This document shows positions 59,818 to 64,000 of a stretch of DNA of 64,000 bases, piece by piece. Under the pieces are notes generated by a model that did not search any database, was not told the DNA's origin, and was given only the letters and a program-made list of their open reading frames with translations. The translations under genes were made by a program, and so were the position numbers. The stretch covers positions 4,588,001 through 4,652,000 of the forward strand of contig NC_017075.1 of assembly GCF_000284255.1 (NCBI RefSeq), written 5' to 3'. This stretch comes from Rubrivivax gelatinosus IL144 (GTDB lineage Bacteria; Pseudomonadota; Gammaproteobacteria; Burkholderiales; Burkholderiaceae_C). Each line of letters begins with the position of its first letter. Position 1 is the first letter of the stretch.

Positions 59818-60414
59818 TCAGGACGGGCGCGGCCGCCAGCGCGCCAGCAGCCCCTTGAGGAAGCGCCAGAGCACGACGACGACGACGATGCACACGACGG
59901 TGGCCAGCGCGACGGCGACGATCGCCGCCACCGGGTGCTCCCATGCCAGCCACAGCAGCGCCGGCACCATCGCGTCGCCGGCCAGCGACAGCGCGACGTT
60001 GCTGAAGGGCTCGGGCGAGGTGTTGGCCGCGGCGCGCAGGCTGGCCTTGGCGGCGTGCGCGCTGGCCGCCAGCCCGCCGCCCAGCAGCGCCGCGAGCAGC
60101 GTCCAGGTCGCCGAGTCGGCGCCGAGCGCGGCGGCGGCCAGCGCCGCGCCGGCGGGGATGCGCAGCAGCGTCTGCACGCCGTCCCAGACGGTGTCGACGG
60201 CGGGGATCTTGTCGGCCAGGAACTCGACCGCGCTCATCAGGCCGCTGGCGCCCAGCACCAGCGGCTGCTGCAGGATCTGCAGGCCCGACGGCAGTTCGAC
60301 CCAGCCGAGGAAACCGACGGCGCCGGTGATGAACAGCACCGCGTACAGGCGCAGCCCGCTGGCCCAGCCGAGTGCGGCGGCCAGCGCGACGAGCTGCGTC
60401 GTGTCCAGGTTCAT
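59818..60414 (-). CDS. DUF4126 membrane protein
   Basis: 198 aa with four to five hydrophobic segments (QLVALAAALGWASGLRLYAV at the start; AIVAVALATVVCIVVVVVLW near the end). It matches DUF4126 in GLRLY, AVEFLADKIPAVDTVWD and the Ala-rich middle. The start at 60414 overlaps the hydratase stop (ATGA). The role in the operon is unknown. Confidence 0.8.
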   Translation of the reverse strand: MNLDTTQLVALAAALGWASGLRLYAVLFITGAVGFLGWVELPSGLQILQQPLVLGASGLMSAVEFLADKIPAVDTVWDGVQTLLRIPAGAALAAAALGADSATWTLLAALLGGGLAASAHAAKASLRAAANTSPEPFSNVALSLAGDAMVPALLWLAWEHPVAAIVAVALATVVCIVVVVVLWRFLKGLLARWRPRPS

Positions 60415-61193
60415 CGCCAGGCCGGATCGCGTTTGCCGAGGAAGGCCGAGACGCCTTCGCGGCCTTCCGAGCCGGCACGCGCGTCGGCGATGCGGCGTGC
60501 GGTGTCGGCGCGCAGCGCGGCGTCGATCTCGCGGCCGGCGAGGTCCTGCACCAGGCGTTTGCAGGCGCGCACCGCCTGCGGGCCGTTGGCGGTGATCGCC
60601 GCGACGAGTTCGGCGACCTTGGCGTCCAGCGCCTCGGGCGCGACGCATTCGTGCACGAAGCCCAGCCCCTTCGCTTCTGCGGCGCTGAAACGCTCCGCGG
60701 TGACGAAAAAGCGGCGCGAGGCCTGCTCGCCGAGCGCACGCACGACGTAGGGGCCGATCGTCGCCGGCAGCAGCCCGAGCCGGGCTTCGCTGAGGCAGAA
60801 CTGCATGCCGTCGGCGGCGACGAGGATGTCGCAGACCGCCGCCAGCCCGACGCCGCCGGCGTAGCAGTCGCCGTGCAGCCGGCCGACCACCGGCACCGGG
60901 CAGCGCCAGACGGTCCACAGCATCTCGGCCAGGCGCGCGGCGTCGGCCTGGTTCTCGTCCCAGGAGTAGCCGGCCATCGCGCGCATCCAGCCCAGGTCGG
61001 CACCGGCGCAGAAGGCCTTGCCGCGGCCGCCGAGCACGACGACACGCAGCGCCTCGTCGGCGGCGAAAGCGGCGAAGGCCGCCGTCAGCTCGGCGACGAC
61101 GCCGTCGTTGAAGGCGTTGCGCACCTCCGGCCGGTTCAGCCAGACCTCGGCGACCTGCGGCGAGGGACGGCGGATCTCCAGCGTCGGGTTCAT
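60411..61193 (-). CDS. liuC: Enoyl-CoA hydratase, probable methylglutaconyl-CoA hydratase
   Basis: 260 aa crotonase. WLNRPEVRNAFNDGVVAEL, the oxyanion-hole GRGKAFCAGADLGWM and the catalytic-glutamate region AARLAEMLW..GDCYAGGVGLAAVCDI are visible. With MCC and HMG-CoA lyase it makes the three final steps of leucine/isovalerate breakdown. It is coupled to the DinB gene upstream and DUF4126 downstream by ATGA overlaps. Confidence 0.92.
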   Translation of the reverse strand: MNPTLEIRRPSPQVAEVWLNRPEVRNAFNDGVVAELTAAFAAFAADEALRVVVLGGRGKAFCAGADLGWMRAMAGYSWDENQADAARLAEMLWTVWRCPVPVVGRLHGDCYAGGVGLAAVCDILVAADGMQFCLSEARLGLLPATIGPYVVRALGEQASRRFFVTAERFSAAEAKGLGFVHECVAPEALDAKVAELVAAITANGPQAVRACKRLVQDLAGREIDAALRADTARRIADARAGSEGREGVSAFLGKRDPAWR

Positions 61194-61726
61194 CGCACAG
61201 CCTCGGCCTGCAGCAGGTAGACCAGATCCAGCTCGGGCGCCGGGCGGCCGAGAGTGGTCAGCGCGGCGCTGATCTGGCCGCGGTGGTGCGTGGCGTGGTT
61301 GAAGACGTGGGCCAGCGTCGCGGCGAACGGCAGCGACACCGTGCCACCGGCCAGGCGCAGGTAGTCCAGCCGGCCGCCGAAGCGCGCCGCCGGCCAGCCG
61401 GCGATCAGCGGCAGCCAGGCTTCGGCGCCGTCGAGCAGGCGCTGGCGCAGCCGGGCGCGGTCGCTCTCCAGCTCTTCGTCCAGGCGCATCGGCGGCGTCG
61501 TGCCGTCGTTGAAGCGCGCCGACCACAGACGGTGCTCGGCGACCAGCAGGTGGTTCAGCGTGCCGTGAATGCTGCGGAAATAGAGACCGAGGTCGCGGCG
61601 GTAGTCGGCCTCGGGCACGGCGTCGACGGCGTCGAGCAGGCGGCGCGTCGCCCAGAGGTTGTAGCGCGCCAGCATGGCGAGGTGCTCGCGCAGCGCCTCG
61701 GCGCCGGAGTCGGAGGTCGTGGTCAT
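61190..61726 (-). CDS. DinB-family protein
   Basis: 178 aa DinB/YfiT-like four-helix protein with the metal histidines of the family (SIHGTLNHLLVAEHRLW; AHVFNHATHHRGQISA). It begins 2 nt after the MCC beta stop and ends in the hydratase start. Members bind divalent metal and many act as thiol-dependent transferases; its role in leucine breakdown is unknown. Confidence 0.88.
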   Translation of the reverse strand: MTTTSDSGAEALREHLAMLARYNLWATRRLLDAVDAVPEADYRRDLGLYFRSIHGTLNHLLVAEHRLWSARFNDGTTPPMRLDEELESDRARLRQRLLDGAEAWLPLIAGWPAARFGGRLDYLRLAGGTVSLPFAATLAHVFNHATHHRGQISAALTTLGRPAPELDLVYLLQAEAVR

Positions 61727-61728
61727 GC

Positions 61729-63339
61729 TCACATGCGGAAGACGCCGAAACGTGGCGTCTCGGGAATCGGTGCGTTGAGACTGGCCGACAGCGCCAGCGC
61801 GAGCACACGCCGCGTGTCGGCCGGGTCGATGACGCCGTCGTCCCAGAGTCGGGCGCTGGCGTAGTACGGGTGCGCCTGGCGCGCGAACTGGTCGAGGATC
61901 GGCTGCTTGAACGCGGCTTCCTCTTCGGCCGACCAGGCGCCGCCCTTGGCTTCGATGGCATCGCGGCGCACGGTGGCCAGCACGCTGGCGGCCTGCTCGC
62001 CGCCCATCACGCCGATGCGTGCGTTCGGCCACATCCACAGCAGGCGCGGGCCGTAGGCGCGGCCGCACATGCCGTAGTTGCCGGCGCCGAAGCTGCCGCC
62101 GATGATCACCGTGAACTTGGGCACCGTCGCCGTCGCCACCGCGGTGACCATCTTCGCGCCGTGTTTGGCGATGCCCTCGGCCTCGGCCTTGCGGCCGACC
62201 ATGAAGCCGGTGATGTTCTGCAGGAAGACGAGCGGCACGCGGCGCTGGCAGCACAGCTCGATGAAGTGCGCGCCCTTCATCGCGCTCTCGGAGAACAGCA
62301 CGCCGTTGTTGGCGACGATGCCCACCGGCAGGCCCTCGATGTGCGCGAAGCCAGTGACCAGCGTCGTGCCGTAGCGCGCCTTGAACTCGTCGAACTCCGA
62401 ACCGTCGACCAGGCGCGCGATGACCTCGTGCACGTCGAAGGGCTTGCGAGCGTCGGTCGGGATGACGCCGTGAAGTTCGGCCGGGTCGAACAGCGGCGGC
62501 CGCGGCGGCACGAGGCGCAGCGGCTCGGGCTTCTTCCAGTTGAGGTTGGCGACCACCGCGCGCGCGATCGCCAGCGCGTGCAGGTCGTTCTCGGCCAGAT
62601 GGTCGGCCACGCCCGACAGCCGGGTGTGCACGTCGCCGCCGCCCAGGTCCTCGGCGCTGACGAGCTCGCCGGTGGCGGCCTTCACCAGCGGCGGGCCGCC
62701 GAGGAAGATCGTGCCCTGGTGGCGCACGATGATCGTCTCGTCGCTCATCGCCGGCACGTAGGCGCCGCCGGCGGTGCACGAGCCCATGACGACGGCGATC
62801 TGCGGGATGCCCAGCGCCGACATCTGCGCCTGGTTGTAGAAGATGCGGCCGAAGTGGTCGCGGTCGGGGAAGACCTCGTCCTGGTTCGGCAGGTTGGCGC
62901 CGCCCGAGTCGACGAGGTAGACGCAGGGCAGGCGGTTCTCCTGCGCGATCTCCTGAGCGCGCAGGTGTTTCTTCACCGTGACGGGATAGTAGGTGCCGCC
63001 CTTCACGGTGGCGTCGTTGCAGACCACCATGCACTCGACGCCGCTGACACGGCCGATACCGGCGATCAGCCCGCCGCCGGGCGCGGCGCCGTCGTACATC
63101 CCGAGGCCGGCGAGCGCGCCGATCTCCAGGAACGGCGTGTCGGGGTCGAGCAGCATCTCGACGCGCTCGCGCGGCAGCAGCTTGCCGCGCGCCGCGTGTT
63201 TTGCGCGCGCGGCCTCGCCGCCGCCTTCGGCGATGCGCGCAAGCTGGGCGTTCAGGTCGCCGACGAGCTGGCGCATGGCCAGCGCGCTGGCCTGGAACTC
63301 CTCCGAGCGCGGGTTGAGCTGCGAGGTCAGGACCGGCAC
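61729..63339 (-). CDS. mccB: 3-methylcrotonyl-CoA carboxylase beta (carboxyltransferase) subunit
   Basis: 536 aa. LIDSGGAN-like [30 protein letters not shown] and [25 protein letters not shown] are typical of MCC beta. It transfers CO2 from biotin to methylcrotonyl-CoA. The GTG at 63339 ([15 protein letters not shown]) was chosen because GGAGACACC precedes it. First gene of the operon, behind the perfect inverted repeat. Confidence 0.95.
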   Translation of the reverse strand: MPVLTSQLNPRSEEFQASALAMRQLVGDLNAQLARIAEGGGEAARAKHAARGKLLPRERVEMLLDPDTPFLEIGALAGLGMYDGAAPGGGLIAGIGRVSGVECMVVCNDATVKGGTYYPVTVKKHLRAQEIAQENRLPCVYLVDSGGANLPNQDEVFPDRDHFGRIFYNQAQMSALGIPQIAVVMGSCTAGGAYVPAMSDETIIVRHQGTIFLGGPPLVKAATGELVSAEDLGGGDVHTRLSGVADHLAENDLHALAIARAVVANLNWKKPEPLRLVPPRPPLFDPAELHGVIPTDARKPFDVHEVIARLVDGSEFDEFKARYGTTLVTGFAHIEGLPVGIVANNGVLFSESAMKGAHFIELCCQRRVPLVFLQNITGFMVGRKAEAEGIAKHGAKMVTAVATATVPKFTVIIGGSFGAGNYGMCGRAYGPRLLWMWPNARIGVMGGEQAASVLATVRRDAIEAKGGAWSAEEEAAFKQPILDQFARQAHPYYASARLWDDGVIDPADTRRVLALALSASLNAPIPETPRFGVFRM

Positions 63340-63367
63340 GGTGTCTCCTGCGGCCGTCTGCGCGGCC

Positions 63368-63393
63368 AATTGACGTTTACGTTAACGTCAATT
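63368..63393. promoter_or_regulatory. Perfect inverted repeat before the leucine operon
   Basis: AATTGACGTT and AACGTCAATT are perfect 10-nt arms with a 6-nt spacer (TACGTT). It lies 29 nt upstream of the mccB start on the minus strand, where a promoter is expected. MerR-family LiuR proteins and TetR-type regulators use ACGTTAACGT-like palindromes at liu operons in proteobacteria. The exact regulator is inferred, and none is in the window. Confidence 0.8.
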
Positions 63394-63502
63394 CTGGCAG
63401 CGCGCCCGCGCCGCCGCCTCAGGGACGGCCCGGGGGAAACCGTCCCCCCACGCCGATCGTCGGATACACGCGCCGCACCGATCCCGGGCTTAGCATGGCG
63501 GC

Positions 63503-64000
63503 ATGTTGTGGTTGGAAGCGCTGCTCGCCGCCGTGGCGATCGCCGCGGCGCTAGCGATGCGGCCCTGGCGTGGCGTCGGGCCGGAGGGCCCGCCCTGGCC
63601 CTGGCTGGCCTGGGCCGCAGCGCTGCCGGTGATGTGGGGCGCCGACCGTTTTGCAGACAGCGCCGTCGCGCAGCCGCTGTCGGGCGCCTGCCTGCTGATG
63701 CTGATGATGGGCTGGCCGCTGGCGGTGCTGGCGATGGTCCCGGTCGCGCTGGTGACCATGGTCGCCGGAGGGTTGACGCCTGGCGCCGGCCTCGAACGTT
63801 TCGTCTGGCTGGGCCTGATGCCGGCGACGATGGCCGTCGTCTTCGGCGCCGCGGTGCGGCGCTGGCTGCCCAAGCATCTGTTCGTCTACATCCTCGGCCG
63901 CGGCTTCTTCGTCACCGCGGTCGCCGGCGCGCTGGCCGGCGGCCTGGCCGCGGTGCTGCACCCGCCGCCCGGCGGCCTGGGCGACGACGACCTCGCGCTC
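63503..64000 (+). CDS. Membrane protein, possible COG3235-type (ECF/cobalamin-linked) permease; 3' end outside window
   Basis: 166 codons visible, no stop before base 64000. Starts MLWLEALLAAVAIAAALAM, with five or so hydrophobic segments (LLMLMMGWPLAVLAMVPVAL; MPATMAVVFGAAV) and WLPKHLFVYILGRGFFVTAVAGAL, which resembles COG3235 energy-coupling-factor-like permeases. Divergent from the leucine operon across a 163-bp gap. Identification is tentative. Confidence 0.5.
   Translation, partial: MLWLEALLAAVAIAAALAMRPWRGVGPEGPPWPWLAWAAALPVMWGADRFADSAVAQPLSGACLLMLMMGWPLAVLAMVPVALVTMVAGGLTPGAGLERFVWLGLMPATMAVVFGAAVRRWLPKHLFVYILGRGFFVTAVAGALAGGLAAVLHPPPGGLGDDDLAL

Overview
The window is about 64 kb of high-GC DNA with the gene content of a diazotrophic betaproteobacterium. 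The nif/fix gene set, the doubled UvrA, MsrPQ, the leucine/isovalerate degradation block and the 3-hydroxybutyrate oligomer hydrolase together suggest a Burkholderiales member of the Rubrivivax/Leptothrix/Ideonella type. The genus is inference; no rRNA gene is present to confirm it. Almost every frame is dense with G/C third positions, so many long antisense open frames exist and were treated as shadows.

Region 1 (1-29.8 kb) is a nitrogen-fixation island. It runs from the 3' part of nifH through nifD and nifK, two small unrecognised genes, then a periplasmic-binding-protein gene coupled to a hybrid histidine kinase. After its own sigma-54 promoter comes nifE-nifN-nifX-DUF269-DUF683-fdxB-nifQ and a small unknown gene. 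A divergent pair of sigma-54 promoters then serves a TPR-like unknown gene on the minus strand and a cysteine-desulfurase/Isc-type cluster (nifS/iscS, iscU, two A-type carriers, hscA, fdx) on the plus strand. A NifA upstream activator site plus sigma-54 promoter leads nifV-nifW-fixA-fixB-fixC-fixX. An erythrin-like ferritin gene, an oxygen-sensitive type nifA and a CIRCE-controlled groES-groEL operon close the island. Together these make the nitrogenase polypeptides, FeMo-cofactor (NifENXQV), Fe-S clusters (NifS/Isc), electrons (FixABCX, FdxB), and the NifA activator. nifB, nifL, nifT, nifY, nifZ, iscR and hscB are not seen in the window.

Region 2 (29.8-46.5 kb) is housekeeping and metabolism: a DUF1631-like gene, engB, cytochrome c4, the MsrP/MsrQ methionine-sulfoxide reductase pair, a 1895-residue tandem UvrA with four P-loops, a branched-chain-amino-acid-type binding protein, a 3-hydroxybutyrate oligomer hydrolase, a Bug-type tricarboxylate binding protein and a malonyl-CoA synthetase.

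Region 3 (46.5-55.4 kb) starts with a small cysteine-rich protein behind an FNR-like box. It continues with an MHS-type MFS transporter and an acetate-uptake block on the minus strand: yjcH-actP-CBS/DUF294 protein, then a response regulator and a PAS/kinase-like protein fused to a DnaQ-type exonuclease. The MFS gene and the yjcH-actP operon share a 27-bp upstream motif at the same distance from their start codons.

Region 4 (55.4-63.4 kb, minus strand) is a leucine/isovalerate catabolic operon: methylcrotonyl-CoA carboxylase beta, DinB-like protein, enoyl-CoA hydratase, DUF4126, methylcrotonyl-CoA carboxylase alpha and HMG-CoA lyase, then YbaK-like, DUF1289 and HCCA-isomerase-like genes. A perfect 10-bp inverted repeat precedes it. 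The window ends in a truncated membrane-protein gene.

The most unusual structure is a roughly 71-bp repeat, one copy between hscA and fdx and two in tandem between the ybaK-like and DUF1289 genes. Each array is itself a tiny open frame that overlaps the upstream stop and the downstream start through ATGA/GTGA junctions. The second notable item is the periplasmic-sensor/hybrid-kinase pair lodged between nifK and nifE.
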